Shown: one piece after another, positions 44,248-54,608 of the stretch
How positions within the stretch are numbered: position 1 is the first letter of the stretch
Layout: every line of letters starts with the position of its first letter
Assembly: GCA_027484315.1 (NCBI GenBank)
Contig: JAIXTE010000017.1
Location: forward strand, 1-56,644
Length of the DNA stretch: 56,644 nucleotides
DNA from: Burkholderiales bacterium
GTDB taxonomy: Bacteria > Pseudomonadota > Gammaproteobacteria > Burkholderiales > Burkholderiaceae_B
Direction of reading: 5' to 3'
Made by a program: the position numbers and the translations under genes
The notes under the pieces: generated by a model
The model's input: the letters and a program-made list of their open reading frames with translations, nothing else
Database searches by the model: none
Told to the model about the DNA's origin: nothing

Positions 44248-44928
44248 ATGAACCCGTTTGTCATCGCCCCCAGTATTCTGTCTGCTGATTTCGCGCGCTT
44301 GGGCGACGAGGTGAAAAACGTGATTGCGGCCGGTGCGGACTGGATCCATTTCGATGTAATGGACAACCACTATGTGCCCAACCTCACCATCGGTCCACTG
44401 GTCTGTGAAGCCTTGCGCCCCCATACCGACGCGGTCATTGATGTTCACTTGATGGTGCGCCCGGTCGACAGAATCATTCCGGATTTTGCCAAGGCCGGTG
44501 CCAACGTCATCAGCGTTCACCCGGAGGGCACCGATCACCTTGACCGCACACTGGGCCTGATTCGCGATTCCGGTTGCCAGGCCGGTATTGTGTTGAACCC
44601 TGCAACGCCGATTTCCTGGGTGGATCACGTCATGGACAAACTGGACTTGATTCTCGTGATGTCGGTCAACCCTGGTTTTGGCGGTCAAAGCTTTATTCCC
44701 CAGGCGCTGGTCAAGCTGACCGAATTGCGCAAGCGCATTGATGCGCACGTGGCCAAGGGTGGTCAAAACATTCGCCTTGAGGTGGACGGCGGTGTGAAGC
44801 CCGACAACATTGCGCAAATCGCAAAAGCCGGGGCAGATACCTTCGTGGCTGGTTCCGCAATTTTCGGCAAACCCGATTACAAAGCTGTCATCGATCAAAT
44901 GCGCGCCGAACTGGCCACCACGAGATAA
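44248..44928 (+). CDS. rpe: Ribulose-phosphate 3-epimerase
   Basis: A 226-residue TIM-barrel enzyme interconverting ribulose 5-phosphate and xylulose 5-phosphate. The sequence shows [32 protein letters not shown] (metal-binding His and catalytic Asp), [26 protein letters not shown] and [10 protein letters not shown] (second catalytic Asp). AAGGA lies six bases before the start. It heads the operon that continues with gph and the trp genes six bases downstream. Confidence 0.97.
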   Translation: MNPFVIAPSILSADFARLGDEVKNVIAAGADWIHFDVMDNHYVPNLTIGPLVCEALRPHTDAVIDVHLMVRPVDRIIPDFAKAGANVISVHPEGTDHLDRTLGLIRDSGCQAGIVLNPATPISWVDHVMDKLDLILVMSVNPGFGGQSFIPQALVKLTELRKRIDAHVAKGGQNIRLEVDGGVKPDNIAQIAKAGADTFVAGSAIFGKPDYKAVIDQMRAELATTR

Positions 44929-44934
44929 CATCCC

Positions 44935-45615
44935 ATGACCACTCAAGCAGTATTGTTCGATCTGGATGGCACCCTGTTGCATACCGTGCCTGACCTGGCT
45001 GCCGCCGTGAATGCCATGTTGGCAGACCTTGGCAAACCCACGCTGTCTGAAGAAACCGTGGCCGTGTACGTGGGCAAGGGCGCTGAAAACCTCGTGAACC
45101 GCAGCCTCACCGGCAGCATGACCGAAAAGGCTTCACCTGAGTTGTATGCCCAGGCCATGGCCAACTGGCAAAACCATTACACCCACATCAACGGCAATCA
45201 TTCCGTCTTTTATGACGGCGTGAAGGAAGGGCTGGCCTTGCTGAAACAGGCGGGTTTCAAACTGGCGGTGGTCACAAACAAACCCGAGCGCTTTACCCAC
45301 CCTTTGCTGGAACGCACCGGCATTGCCCATTATTTTGAAGTTGTGGTGGGTGGCGACACCTGCCCAGTCAAAAAGCCTGACCCCATGCCAGTTCAGCATG
45401 CGTGTCAACTCTTGGGGGTTGAGCCCGCACAGGCGCTGATGATTGGTGATTCCGTCAACGACGCATTGGCTGCCAACGCCGCCGGTGTGGCCTGCTGGTT
45501 ATTGCCCTATGGATACAACGAGGGTCGATCTGTGCATGAAACCCAATGCGATGGCATTGTGAACACGATCGAAGAAGCTGCACAACGCCTGATTGGCACA
45601 CGGACACCACAATGA
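44935..45615 (+). CDS. gph: Phosphoglycolate phosphatase
   Basis: A 226-residue HAD-family phosphatase: [14 protein letters not shown] gives the nucleophile Asp, [11 protein letters not shown] motif II, and KKPDPMP plus [16 protein letters not shown] motifs III and IV. It removes 2-phosphoglycolate formed by DNA repair or by oxygenation reactions. The gene sits between rpe and trpE and overlaps trpE by four bases (ATGA), so phosphatase and anthranilate synthase are translationally coupled. Confidence 0.93.
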   Translation: MTTQAVLFDLDGTLLHTVPDLAAAVNAMLADLGKPTLSEETVAVYVGKGAENLVNRSLTGSMTEKASPELYAQAMANWQNHYTHINGNHSVFYDGVKEGLALLKQAGFKLAVVTNKPERFTHPLLERTGIAHYFEVVVGGDTCPVKKPDPMPVQHACQLLGVEPAQALMIGDSVNDALAANAAGVACWLLPYGYNEGRSVHETQCDGIVNTIEEAAQRLIGTRTPQ

Positions 45616-47117
45616 TTTCCCAATCCGAATTTGATCAATTTGTTGCACAGGGGTACAACCGAATCCCTTTGATCGCCCGCTGTTACGCCGACCTGGACAC
45701 ACCGCTGTCGGTTTACTTCAAGCTGGCCAACCAGCCCAATACATTCCTGCTGGAATCGGTGGTGGGCGGTGAACGTTCAGGCCGTTATTCCTTCGTGGGT
45801 TTGCCCTCCAGCATTACCATCAAGGTGGTTGAGCACAATGTGCTGGTTCAACAGCAGCATGCAGACGGCTCACTCGAAATTCTCGAAACATTCAGCGGCG
45901 ACCCGCTCGCTTTCATCGAGCAATACCACGCCCGATTCAAAGTGCCGCCCATGCCCAATACGCCGCGCTTTTTCGGTGGCTTGGCAGGTTATTTCGGATA
46001 TGACACCGTTCGGTATATCGAGCCGCGGCTGGAAGCTTCCCGCAAACCCGATGACTTGGGCATTCCCGATATCCTGTTGATGTTCACCGACCGCATGGCG
46101 GTGGTAGACAACATTCAGGGCACCATCCAGTTGATCGTGTTCGTCGATCCTGCCCAAGCCAATGCCTATGAAAAAGGTGTGGCCGAGGTCAAAAGGCTCA
46201 TGACGCAGCTTCGCCAACCCGTGGCTGTGCCAGTCTCATCGGGTTGCGAACCAACCCCCATTGAACGGAGCATGAGCAAAGACTATTTCTTTGAGATGGT
46301 CGCCAAGTCCAAGGAATACATTGCAGCCGGCGATGTCATGCAGGTGGTGCTGGGTCAGCGGCTTAGCAAACGCTTTACGCAGGACGCACTCATGTTGTAC
46401 CGCGCCCTGCGTTCACTCAACCCCTCGCCTTACCTGTTTTATTACAACTTTGGCGACTTCCAGGTGGTGGGTTCTTCCCCGGAAATCCTGGTTCGCCAGG
46501 ACCAGGTGGAAGGCAAGTCTCCCTTGGTGACCCTGCGCCCAATCGCCGGTACACGGCCACGTGGAAAAACGCCCCAGGAAGACCTGGCCTTGGCCGAAGA
46601 ACTGCTCGCAGATCCCAAAGAGATTGCTGAACACGTCATGCTGATTGACCTGGCCCGCAACGATGTGGGCCGTATTGCTCAAGTCGGTTCGGTGCAGGTC
46701 ACGGAAAAAATGATCATCGAACGCTATTCCCACGTCATGCACATTGTCAGCAATGTGCAGGGCGACCTCAGGCCGAACATGGGCGCGATGGACGTACTTC
46801 GGGCCACGTTCCCGGCTGGTACTTTGTCAGGTGCGCCCAAGGTTCGCGCCATGGAAGTCATTGACGAGTTGGAGCCCACCAAGCGCGGCGTGTATGGCGG
46901 TGCGTGTGGCTATCTCAGTTTCACCGGCACCATGGACGTGGCCATTGCCATTCGCACGGGCGTGGTAAAGGACCAGACTCTTTACGTTCAGGCGGGTGCT
47001 GGGGTTGTTGCCGATTCCGTCGCTGAAAGTGAATGGCTTGAAACCGAGAACAAGGCCCGTGCCGTCATGCGCGCTGCCGAGCTGGTTCAGGCCGGGCTGG
47101 ATGGTGAACTGCCTTAA
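45612..47117 (+). CDS. trpE: Anthranilate synthase component I
   Basis: A 501-residue chorismate-binding enzyme, first step of tryptophan synthesis. The N-domain includes [19 protein letters not shown], whose LLES element is the usual tryptophan feedback site. The catalytic domain has [55 protein letters not shown] and YGGACGY. ATG 45612 overlaps the gph stop; an in-frame start at 45546 lies inside gph and was rejected. Feedback inhibition by tryptophan is therefore expected. Confidence 0.96.
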   Translation: MISQSEFDQFVAQGYNRIPLIARCYADLDTPLSVYFKLANQPNTFLLESVVGGERSGRYSFVGLPSSITIKVVEHNVLVQQQHADGSLEILETFSGDPLAFIEQYHARFKVPPMPNTPRFFGGLAGYFGYDTVRYIEPRLEASRKPDDLGIPDILLMFTDRMAVVDNIQGTIQLIVFVDPAQANAYEKGVAEVKRLMTQLRQPVAVPVSSGCEPTPIERSMSKDYFFEMVAKSKEYIAAGDVMQVVLGQRLSKRFTQDALMLYRALRSLNPSPYLFYYNFGDFQVVGSSPEILVRQDQVEGKSPLVTLRPIAGTRPRGKTPQEDLALAEELLADPKEIAEHVMLIDLARNDVGRIAQVGSVQVTEKMIIERYSHVMHIVSNVQGDLRPNMGAMDVLRATFPAGTLSGAPKVRAMEVIDELEPTKRGVYGGACGYLSFTGTMDVAIAIRTGVVKDQTLYVQAGAGVVADSVAESEWLETENKARAVMRAAELVQAGLDGELP

Positions 47118-47209
47118 GTAACCTGTTTCAAGGCTTGAACGGGTGCCTGTGCTAAAATTTGCATCTATTTGTTTCACCTCTTCACTTCCATTCAAAGCGC
47201 AGGCCCGCC

Positions 47210-47806
47210 ATGCTGTTGATGATCGACAACTACGACAGTTTCACTTTCAATCTGGTCCAGTATTTTGGCGAACTGGGGCAACAGGTTCATGTTGTCCGCA
47301 ACGACGCCATCACTGTGGACGAGGCATTGGCCTTGAAACCCAGCGCGGTGTGCGTTTCTCCCGGTCCTTGTTCGCCTGCGCAGGCCGGCGTGTCCATTGA
47401 GATCATTCAGCGAATGGCAGGTGTAGTGCCGGTTCTGGGCGTGTGCCTGGGCCACCAGGCCATCGGCGAGGCGTTCGGTGGCAAAGTGGTGCGGGCCAAA
47501 AGCATCATGCACGGCAAAACCTCCCCGGTTCATCACCACAATGTCGGTGTGTTTGAAGGCCTGCCCAATCCATTGACCTGCATTCGTTACCACTCACTGG
47601 CCATTGAGCGGCATAGCCTGCCCGATTGTCTGGAAGTCACGGCCGAAACAGCTGATGGTGAAATCATGGGTGTGCGGCACAAAACCCTCGATGTGGAAGG
47701 AGTGCAATTCCATCCCGAATCCATTCTCAGCGACCGGGGCCACGATCTGCTCAAGAATTTCCTGAAGCGGGTTCAGTCACCTGTTGCGTTGCCCGTTGCA
47801 ATTTGA
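47210..47806 (+). CDS. trpG: Anthranilate synthase component II (glutamine amidotransferase)
   Basis: A 198-residue class I amidotransferase supplying ammonia to TrpE. It starts [19 protein letters not shown]; the nucleophile elbow is [15 protein letters not shown], and the catalytic His and Glu come with [12 protein letters not shown] 47210 fits the family; 47219 is an alternative, and an in-frame start at 47159 adds an unrelated leader. The 92-base gap after trpE shows no clear terminator. TrpG proteins of this type may also serve folate synthesis. Confidence 0.94.
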   Translation: MLLMIDNYDSFTFNLVQYFGELGQQVHVVRNDAITVDEALALKPSAVCVSPGPCSPAQAGVSIEIIQRMAGVVPVLGVCLGHQAIGEAFGGKVVRAKSIMHGKTSPVHHHNVGVFEGLPNPLTCIRYHSLAIERHSLPDCLEVTAETADGEIMGVRHKTLDVEGVQFHPESILSDRGHDLLKNFLKRVQSPVALPVAI

Positions 47807-47877
47807 GTGCGCCTTTGCATCCATCATTTGCAACCACTCATTCGCCCTATTTACGCCACATCTAGCAGCCCGTTGCC

Positions 47878-48915
47878 ATGTCCGACACCTTCAATTTCAC
47901 TGCCACGCTGAACCAACTTCTGGCTGGCCAAAACCTGTCGCATGAACTCACTCGCAGCGCGTTTCAGCAGCTGCTCAGCGGAGGCTTGACCACGGCACAA
48001 ATTGCAGCGCTATTGGTGGGTTTGCGCTTGAAGGGCGAAACAGCGGAGGAGGTGGCTGCAGCGGCCCAGGTCATGCGCGATTTGGTCACACCCGTAGACT
48101 TGCCGGAAGACATGGATGTGGTGGACCTGTGTGGCACCGGTGGCGATGGCGCACAAACCTTCAATATTTCTACTGCCTGCATGTTTGTGCTGGCCGGTGC
48201 CGGGGCCAAAGTGGGCAAACACGGCGGGCGCAGCGTGTCATCCAACTCTGGCAGTGCCGATGTGCTTGAATTGCTGGGTGTCAACATCAACCTGAAACCT
48301 GAGCAGGTGGCACAATCGATTGCGCAAGTGGGTATCGGTTTCATGTTTGCCCCCAACCACCACAGCGCCATGCGTTTTGCCGGGCCTGTGCGCAAGGAAT
48401 TGGGTGTGCGCACCGTATTCAATATCCTGGGGCCGCTCACCAACCCAGCCCGCGCCAAGCGACAAGTCATGGGCGTGTACAGCCCCAATCTGCTTGATCT
48501 TCAAGCCGAAGTGCTGAAACGTTTGGGCGCAGTTCAATCCCTGATCGTGCACGGTGAAAATGGCATGGACGAATTGTGTGTGGAATGCGATTCGAAAGTT
48601 GCAGAGCTGCGCAATGGTGAAATTCGCCACTACACCGTCAAGCCTGAAGATTTTGGTTTGACAAGGGCATCACACAGCAGCCTGCACGCAGGGTCAGTTG
48701 CAGAGTCCCGTGACAAAATTCACCACGCCCTGAATGGAAAGGGCGGCGCGATTGAAGACATCGTTCTTCTCAACAGCGCAGCTGGTTTGTACACGGCTGG
48801 CCTGGCATCCAGCCTGAAAGAGGGTGTGGAACTGGCACGCTCCACGGTGGCCAGCGGTGCCGCCATTCGAAAACTCACAGAGTTCGTCGACTTCACTCAG
48901 TCGGTTGGACAATAA
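47878..48915 (+). CDS. trpD: Anthranilate phosphoribosyltransferase
   Basis: A 345-residue enzyme joining anthranilate to phosphoribosyl pyrophosphate. The glycine-rich PRPP loop reads CGTGGDGAQTFNIST, followed by GAKVGKHGGRSVSSNSGSADVLE. The NPARAKRQVMGVYSP and VHGENGMDEL segments complete the family pattern. It stands 71 bases after trpG and 12 before trpC, in the order usual for betaproteobacteria. Confidence 0.96.
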   Translation: MSDTFNFTATLNQLLAGQNLSHELTRSAFQQLLSGGLTTAQIAALLVGLRLKGETAEEVAAAAQVMRDLVTPVDLPEDMDVVDLCGTGGDGAQTFNISTACMFVLAGAGAKVGKHGGRSVSSNSGSADVLELLGVNINLKPEQVAQSIAQVGIGFMFAPNHHSAMRFAGPVRKELGVRTVFNILGPLTNPARAKRQVMGVYSPNLLDLQAEVLKRLGAVQSLIVHGENGMDELCVECDSKVAELRNGEIRHYTVKPEDFGLTRASHSSLHAGSVAESRDKIHHALNGKGGAIEDIVLLNSAAGLYTAGLASSLKEGVELARSTVASGAAIRKLTEFVDFTQSVGQ

Positions 48916-48927
48916 GGCAAGTACATC

Positions 48928-49716
48928 ATGAGCGACATTCTCGACAAAATCCTTGCTACCAAACGCGAAGAAATAGCCCAAGGCAAACAGGTGTTGTCTG
49001 AGGTTCAATGGCTCACCAAAGCGGCCCGCCTTGCGCCACCCCGCGGATTTGCCCAAGCCATGAAAACAGCAGTAGGCAAAGGTCTGCCAGCGGTGATTGC
49101 CGAAGTCAAACGCGCCAGCCCCAGCAAGGGTATTTTGCGCGAACCCTTTGACCCGGTTGAAATTGCCACCAGTTACGCCCGGCATGGTGCAACCTGTTTG
49201 TCAGTGCTTACCGATATCCAATACTTCAAGGGCGCACCGCAGTACCTAGACATGGCGCGCGAAGCAAGTGGCTTGCCCTGCATTCGCAAAGACTTCATTA
49301 TCGACACTTACCAGGTGGTGCAAGCGCGTGCGCTGGGTGCGGACGCTATTTTGTTGATTGTTTCTGCGCTGCAATTGCCCCAACTTCTGGAGCTGGAGCA
49401 ATGTGCCAATGAACTGGGCATGGATGTGCTGGTTGAAGTGCACGACGCCGCCGAAATGGACATCGCCTTGCAATTGAAAACGCCCTTGATCGGCGTGAAC
49501 AACCGCAATTTGCGCACCTTTGAAACTTCACTTCAAACCACTCTTGATCTCAAAGGCAAGGTGGATGAAAGCCGCTTGCTGATCACTGAAAGCGGCATTG
49601 CCACACGCGACGATGTGGAGCTGATGCGTTCCAACGACGTCCACGCATTCCTGGTGGGTGAAGCTTTCATGCGCGCGGCGTCTCCAGGGCAGGCCTTGGC
49701 CAACCTATTTTACTAG
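48928..49716 (+). CDS. trpC: Indole-3-glycerol-phosphate synthase
   Basis: A 262-residue TIM-barrel enzyme closing the indole ring. Diagnostic parts are [17 protein letters not shown] (catalytic Lys), [47 protein letters not shown] and [13 protein letters not shown]. It is not fused to TrpF, unlike in enteric bacteria. It is the last gene of the rpe-gph-trpEGDC run. Confidence 0.96.
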   Translation: MSDILDKILATKREEIAQGKQVLSEVQWLTKAARLAPPRGFAQAMKTAVGKGLPAVIAEVKRASPSKGILREPFDPVEIATSYARHGATCLSVLTDIQYFKGAPQYLDMAREASGLPCIRKDFIIDTYQVVQARALGADAILLIVSALQLPQLLELEQCANELGMDVLVEVHDAAEMDIALQLKTPLIGVNNRNLRTFETSLQTTLDLKGKVDESRLLITESGIATRDDVELMRSNDVHAFLVGEAFMRAASPGQALANLFY

Positions 49717-49744
49717 GCATTAACCAAACCGCGAGCTAAAAGTG

Positions 49745-49778
49745 GTTCTTCGTCGCCAAGCAGTTGCCAACGAAGAAC
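49745..49778. terminator. Inverted repeat between convergent trpC and M61 peptidase genes
   Basis: GTTCTTCGT (49745-49753) and ACGAAGAAC (49770-49778) form a perfect 9-bp stem with a 16-base loop, in the 68-base gap between two convergent stops. No T run follows on the plus strand; on the minus strand CCACTTTT follows closely. It is a likely bidirectional terminator. Confidence 0.5.
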
Positions 49779-49784
49779 TGCAGT

Positions 49785-51656
49785 TCAAGCCTCCCAGGGC
49801 GCAGGTACGGTTTTACCGCCAGCCTGTTCCAGCTTCTTGATGCTCCATTCATTGGACAGCGCTTCACCGGTTGTCACCGTGAACTCGCACAAACGCTCCG
49901 CGCGAAATCCGATTGCTTTCAATGATGTGCCTGGGCGCGACGCTGCCAGCATTCGCTTGTAATTGGTCTCGTTCAAGCGCTTGTCGCCCAAGGCCACCAG
50001 AATATCCCCGGCAGAAATGCCTGCGGCATGTGCAGGGCTGCCGTTGATCACCTGTTTCACCAGCATGCCTTCCGGCTTGAACTGTCCGTGCAGCCCCAGG
50101 TAAATGGCTTCTTCAGCCGGCTTCTGTGTCAGTTCGTAGCCATAGGTTTTCAGTGCATCGGCCAAGGGCAAATCAGCAGTGCCTTGGCTCCATTCCTTGA
50201 TCGAGTGCGCAAGGTCCACGCCTGTGGCCTCGTGCACGAGGCCACTGAACTCGTCTTCTCCCAGGCCTGAACCCGTCATGCCCTTGCGCTGCCACATCAG
50301 GCGCATCACATCATCCAGGCTATGCTGCCCACCTGTCTGTTGCCGAATGGCCGAGTCAATACACAGCGCAACCAACGCTCCTTTCGTGTAATAACTGACA
50401 ATGGCGTTGGGCGCATTTTCGTCTTGGCGATAGTACTTGGTCCAAGCATCGAATGAACTGTCGGCCACACTCTGGTTCAAACGCCCCGGCCCTTTCATGA
50501 CCTGCGCAATTGTCTTGCCCAAGGCGGTCAGGTAGGCGGTCTCGTCCATTTTGCCGGCGCGGGCCAGCATCAAATCGTCGTAATAGGACGTAAATCCTTC
50601 GAATATCCAGAGCAGGCGGGTGTAGCTTTCCCGGGTCAGGTCATAAGGCACAAAGGCGGCGGGCTTCATCCGCTTCACATTCCAGGAATGGAAATACTCG
50701 TGGCTGCACAAGCCCAAAAATCCTTCGTATCCTTTGGGCGCCTTCTCCACGTCACGTTGAGGCAAATCGCTCACGTTGCAAAGCAGGGCTGTGCTGTTGC
50801 GGTGTTCAAGTCCGCCATACCCGTTGTCGGTGGCATGCAGCATGAATACATACCGCTCAAAAGGCGCTTGTTTGCTTTCTGGTTCAAACAGGGCAATCTG
50901 GGCTTCACACACTGGCTTCAAGTCCTTGCAAATGCGTTGCAAGTCCAGGTCGTGGTCGGCGCCATACACGGCAAATACATGTTGAACACCCAAGGCATCA
51001 AAGCTTTCGGTTTGCAGCACGCCCATTTCCACCGGGTGATCAATCAGGCTGTCGTAATCCGGGGCATTAAAGGTCACCAATCCGCCTGCTTTCAGCACCG
51101 GGCATCCGTGGGCGTCTTTCTCCGCTTCATCACCGCCTTGCAACCCGCAAGCCACAGTCCAGTCTTTCAGGTTCTCGCCCGGTCTTGAAATCGTCAGCCC
51201 GATGGGTTCATGTTCCATCCCGTGTGGGCACAGAAACAGGCTGGTTCCGTTGAAAAATCCATGGTTCTCATCCAGGTGCGCGCCACGCACTGACAAATCC
51301 CAGGCATACACGCGCCACTCACATTCCAACAGTAGGTCTGTTTGTTCTGTGCCCAGCAATCCTGCACCCAGCAATGCCGTATCCACTTCGATGCGCCAGC
51401 AATCCTTGCGTGTCCTGGTGGACGCGACATCCAGCTTGTTGATTTGCCCGCGCACATAAAGCACATTGCGCGAAAACTCCCGAATCAGGTAACTGCCGGG
51501 TATCCAGGCGGGCAGTGTCAGATCAATCCAGCGGTTTTGCCCATCACCCTGTAATGTGTCAACAGGAATGCGCGCTTGCAGACGAACATCAAAATAGTGG
51601 CCTTTGGGGTCTGCCACGGTGACCAGGTAATGCAGCATGGTTTTCTGTATTGTCAA
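49785..51656 (-). CDS. M61-family glycyl aminopeptidase with PDZ domain
   Basis: A 623-residue metallopeptidase. The N-terminal beta domain (LTLPAWIPGSYLIREFSRNV) precedes the catalytic domain with HEYFH (residues 319-323) and SWNVKRMKP, the zinc site of M61 enzymes; a downstream Glu in WIFEGFTSYYDDLML is the third ligand. Near the C-terminus a PDZ domain follows (GMLVKQVINGSPAHAAGISAGDILVAL). There is no signal peptide, so it is probably cytoplasmic. ATG 51638 is an alternative start. Confidence 0.92.
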   Translation of the reverse strand: MTIQKTMLHYLVTVADPKGHYFDVRLQARIPVDTLQGDGQNRWIDLTLPAWIPGSYLIREFSRNVLYVRGQINKLDVASTRTRKDCWRIEVDTALLGAGLLGTEQTDLLLECEWRVYAWDLSVRGAHLDENHGFFNGTSLFLCPHGMEHEPIGLTISRPGENLKDWTVACGLQGGDEAEKDAHGCPVLKAGGLVTFNAPDYDSLIDHPVEMGVLQTESFDALGVQHVFAVYGADHDLDLQRICKDLKPVCEAQIALFEPESKQAPFERYVFMLHATDNGYGGLEHRNSTALLCNVSDLPQRDVEKAPKGYEGFLGLCSHEYFHSWNVKRMKPAAFVPYDLTRESYTRLLWIFEGFTSYYDDLMLARAGKMDETAYLTALGKTIAQVMKGPGRLNQSVADSSFDAWTKYYRQDENAPNAIVSYYTKGALVALCIDSAIRQQTGGQHSLDDVMRLMWQRKGMTGSGLGEDEFSGLVHEATGVDLAHSIKEWSQGTADLPLADALKTYGYELTQKPAEEAIYLGLHGQFKPEGMLVKQVINGSPAHAAGISAGDILVALGDKRLNETNYKRMLAASRPGTSLKAIGFRAERLCEFTVTTGEALSNEWSIKKLEQAGGKTVPAPWEA

Positions 51657-51686
51657 GTTTCCAGGGGTGGGTTTTACTTGCGGTGT

Positions 51687-52670
51687 TTATATCCTGACGA
51701 CGACACGTCCGGTATTGGTGCCCACGATGATCTGTCCCGCCACGTCGATGGCGTCTTCCAGGGCAACAGTTCGCGACAAACTCGCCAGCTTGGCCAAGTC
51801 GAGGTCTCGCGCCAGTCGCTGCCAGGCTTCTTCGCGAACCGCCAAGGGCGCCATCACCGAATCAATGCCCTTCAAAGTCACACCACGCAAAATAAATGGC
51901 GCAACAGAGGATGGAAGGTCCATGCCTTGTGCAAGCCCGCAGGCTGTCACCGTGCCGCCGTATTTGGTTTGCGCGCAGGCATTGGCCAATGTGTTTGATC
52001 CCACGCAATCCACAACCCCAGCCCAACGCTCGCGTTGCAAGGGCTTTCCGGCTTCGCTCAGGGCTTTTCTGTCCAGCACTTCGGTTGCGCCAAGGTTTTT
52101 CAAAAATTCGGTTTGCTCGGGTTTGCCGCTGGTGGCCACCACGGTGTAGCCCAGCTTGCTGAGCAATGCAATCGCCACTGAGCCCACGCCACCTGTGGCG
52201 CCGGTCACCAGGATTTCCCCGTGCTCGGGTTTAACGCCATGGCGCTCAAGGCCCAGTACACACAACATGGCGGTGTATCCGGCAGTGCCAATCGCCATCG
52301 CTTGTTCAGCAGTCAGGCCGGCGGGCCGTTTGATCAGCCAGTCACCTTTCAGTTTTGCTTTTTCTGCCAAACAGCCCCAATGGGTTTCGCCCACACCAAA
52401 GCCGTTCAAAATGACCTCGTCCCCTGCCTTGAAATTCGAGTGGGCACTTTCCAGTACGGTGCCCGCTCCATCAATGCCTGCCACCATGGGCCATTGGCGA
52501 ACCACGGGCGACTTGTTGCAAATTGCAAGCCCATCTTTGTAGTTCAGGGTGGAGTGGGATATTTGAACCAGCACATCGCCTGCTTCAGGCAATTGGTTTT
52601 CACTGATTTGCTCAACACTGGCCTTGAATTCACCGTGCTCGTTTTTTTGAAGAAATAGGGCCTTGAACAT
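51687..52670 (-). CDS. acuI: Acrylyl-CoA reductase-type quinone oxidoreductase (YhdH/AcuI)
   Basis: A 327-residue zinc-free medium-chain dehydrogenase. The MFKALFL start, STLNYKDGLAI, PMVAGIDGAGTV, NGFGVGETHWGCLAEKA and the NADPH-binding VTGATGGVGSVAIALLSKLGY are hallmarks of the YhdH/AcuI branch, which reduces acrylyl-CoA to propionyl-CoA. The 30-base distance to the downstream M61 gene on the same strand suggests co-transcription, with no obvious functional link. Confidence 0.9.
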   Translation of the reverse strand: MFKALFLQKNEHGEFKASVEQISENQLPEAGDVLVQISHSTLNYKDGLAICNKSPVVRQWPMVAGIDGAGTVLESAHSNFKAGDEVILNGFGVGETHWGCLAEKAKLKGDWLIKRPAGLTAEQAMAIGTAGYTAMLCVLGLERHGVKPEHGEILVTGATGGVGSVAIALLSKLGYTVVATSGKPEQTEFLKNLGATEVLDRKALSEAGKPLQRERWAGVVDCVGSNTLANACAQTKYGGTVTACGLAQGMDLPSSVAPFILRGVTLKGIDSVMAPLAVREEAWQRLARDLDLAKLASLSRTVALEDAIDVAGQIIVGTNTGRVVVRI

Positions 52671-52721
52671 ACTGTCTCCGTCTTTGCGTGTTGTCTGTCT
52701 TGAAATTCAAGACTACACCAT

Positions 52722-53204
52722 TTATGCAAAGCAGGCGGTCAGCACCAAGCCCGTAATGGCCCCCAAGGTCAGGTGGTTTCTCAATTTCAGATACTGGTCA
52801 AAGGCCTTCATGGGTTTGAGCATGCGTTGATCCACCAACCACACCAATGCAAGAATCAAGGCCAGAATCCACAGTGTGTATTCGGGTGGGGAAAATGCGC
52901 CCGCCAGCCAGGCCAACAAGGAAGGCGTCACGCCCCAAATGAAGCTGCGTGTTTCAAATTCCGCCTGATCCAGGCCTGCCAGGTAGGCAGGTTGTTCCTG
53001 ATTCGCAAGCGAAATTGCAAGACCCCAGTGAATGGCACCTAGAAACGACACAATGCACAGCCCGTAAATCAGGTTGTATTGCGCAAGCATCACCGCGGTT
53101 GCCGTTCCACTGTAAACACCCGTTAGTCCAGCCAAACCCAAGAAAGGAATCAGGCCTGCATAGCCCAGGGTATTCATCCAGTGTGTTTTCAGTACTTGAG
53201 CCAT
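52722..53204 (-). CDS. DUF3429 family membrane protein
   Basis: A 160-residue protein with five predicted membrane helices. LGYAGLIPFLGLA, SFLGAIHWGLAI and WGVTPSLLAWLAG are the conserved elements of DUF3429. No function is established. The ATG is preceded immediately by an 8-bp tandem repeat tract and has only a weak ribosome-binding sequence, so repeat number could influence its translation. Confidence 0.82.
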   Translation of the reverse strand: MAQVLKTHWMNTLGYAGLIPFLGLAGLTGVYSGTATAVMLAQYNLIYGLCIVSFLGAIHWGLAISLANQEQPAYLAGLDQAEFETRSFIWGVTPSLLAWLAGAFSPPEYTLWILALILALVWLVDQRMLKPMKAFDQYLKLRNHLTLGAITGLVLTACFA

Positions 53205-53207
53205 AAT

Positions 53208-53255
53208 CAGTCCGTCAGTTCGTCAGTTCGTCAGTTCGTCAGTCCGTCTGTTCGT
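53208..53255. repeat. Tandem octamer repeat, six copies
   Basis: Plus-strand units read CAGTCCGT, CAGTTCGT three times, CAGTCCGT and CTGTTCGT. On the minus strand the unit is ACGAACTG, and the tract ends three bases before the ATG of the DUF3429 gene and starts after the stop of the photolyase-like gene. Slippage would change the spacing of the leader in 8-base steps. Confidence 0.9.
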
Positions 53256-53271
53256 GTGTCGCTTCTTTTAA

Positions 53272-54546
53272 TCAATCCGCCAGTTCGTGAATTGCTTCTT
53301 CCAGGCTGCCAGCCATTACAGTGGCTTCCTTGTAATACCGTGAAAAGCTTTGCTGAAAGCGCACTGGGTTTGGCAGCAGTTTCTCGTCCCGCAGCAGTTT
53401 GACAGGAAAGCATTTCTCGATATTTGCATAACCTGGGTTCAGGCTGTCCCGCATTTGCATGCGTGCCTTTGCTTTCGCAAAGCTGGCCAGCATCGCTGCA
53501 TTGTGACCAGGCTTGCTGCTGTCCACAATCCAGATCTGGTCGCAACCCGCTTTCATGGCGTCCAGCACAAAGGCCCAGCGTCGTCCGCTCCATGGGTGTG
53601 CTTCGTGAAACGCACAATCAATCAATCCCACTCGCAGTTCTGAAGCAACTTTTTCTGAAAAGCAGGCTTTCAGGTCCCAGGGTTGAATCAGTTTGACTGT
53701 TTCAAACTGACCAATCGCAGCGCACACGTTTTCAACTTCTCCCGGCTGCCGCAAATCAACATGGATTCCCTTGAGCGTCTCGTCCAGTAGGTCGAGGTCA
53801 AAACCGCCGCATGTGGGTTGTGCAATTCCCACAGACCGCGCATTGCGTTCGCGCCCAATGTCTCGCTTGCTGCGCGCAATAACATCCAGGTTTTCATAAT
53901 CGGTATCAATCGAGGTGCCGGTGCAGTCCCAGCGAGGGGCGTACTTGTGCACGTTATCCGCATTGAACACATAGGGTTTGTGACTGAACGTGCCTGCAAC
54001 CCATTGCCAGCTCAGGTGGTTCGACGCCAGGTCGCCATCCAGCAAATGCGCGTACATCCAATCCGCCCCCACTTTCCAGTGCACCTTGCGAATATGCACC
54101 ATGTACGAAGCAATCCACATCCTCACATGGTTGTGCAGGTAGCCCGTCTCGTAAAGCAGGGCAATGCCCGCATCAATGGCAGCAACGCCTGTTCTTCCCT
54201 CTTCGATGTCGTCGGGTAGTTGCTGGTTATAGCGCCCCGCCCACACGGGCCTTCTCACATCACTCAATATGCCGTTGCCCAGTTCGCCATGCACGTGTTT
54301 GAAAAATTCCCGCCACGCAAACTCAAAAATCAGCTTGTCTTCAAAGCTCAGTCGATACTTCTTCATCAATATCTGGGTGGCTTCCCGAACATTGGTGTAG
54401 CCATGGGTAATCCAGGGCGACAAGCCTGTCACTGCACCATCGAGAAAATTGCGCGATCTGCTGTATTGCGCCGGGTCCACTTTCGCCAATACATTCAGTG
54501 CGGCTTGCCGGCTGGGTTCATAGTTGATTTTGGTTTGGTACTGCAT
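53272..54546 (-). CDS. Photolyase/cryptochrome-like protein with permuted domains
   Basis: A 424-residue protein beginning with the photolyase FAD-binding helical domain (about residues 25-245): TGLSPWITHGYTNVREA, FAWREFFKHV, GRTGVAAIDAGIALLYETG, LHNHVRMWIASYMVH and LLDGDLASNHLSWQWVAG all match the FAD site. The alpha/beta domain that normally precedes it is absent at the N-terminus. A C-terminal alpha/beta-like domain (about 280-400, with LRVGLIDCAFHEAHPWSGRR and CDQIWIVDSSK) may be its displaced equivalent. DNA repair or light sensing is possible; domain order makes function uncertain. Confidence 0.82.
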   Translation of the reverse strand: MQYQTKINYEPSRQAALNVLAKVDPAQYSRSRNFLDGAVTGLSPWITHGYTNVREATQILMKKYRLSFEDKLIFEFAWREFFKHVHGELGNGILSDVRRPVWAGRYNQQLPDDIEEGRTGVAAIDAGIALLYETGYLHNHVRMWIASYMVHIRKVHWKVGADWMYAHLLDGDLASNHLSWQWVAGTFSHKPYVFNADNVHKYAPRWDCTGTSIDTDYENLDVIARSKRDIGRERNARSVGIAQPTCGGFDLDLLDETLKGIHVDLRQPGEVENVCAAIGQFETVKLIQPWDLKACFSEKVASELRVGLIDCAFHEAHPWSGRRWAFVLDAMKAGCDQIWIVDSSKPGHNAAMLASFAKAKARMQMRDSLNPGYANIEKCFPVKLLRDEKLLPNPVRFQQSFSRYYKEATVMAGSLEEAIHELAD

Positions 54547-54608
54547 GGTTGTCTTTATAGTTGTTTATTTCACGGGTTGTGTTCAGGCATTCATTGGGCT
54601 GATCAGCT

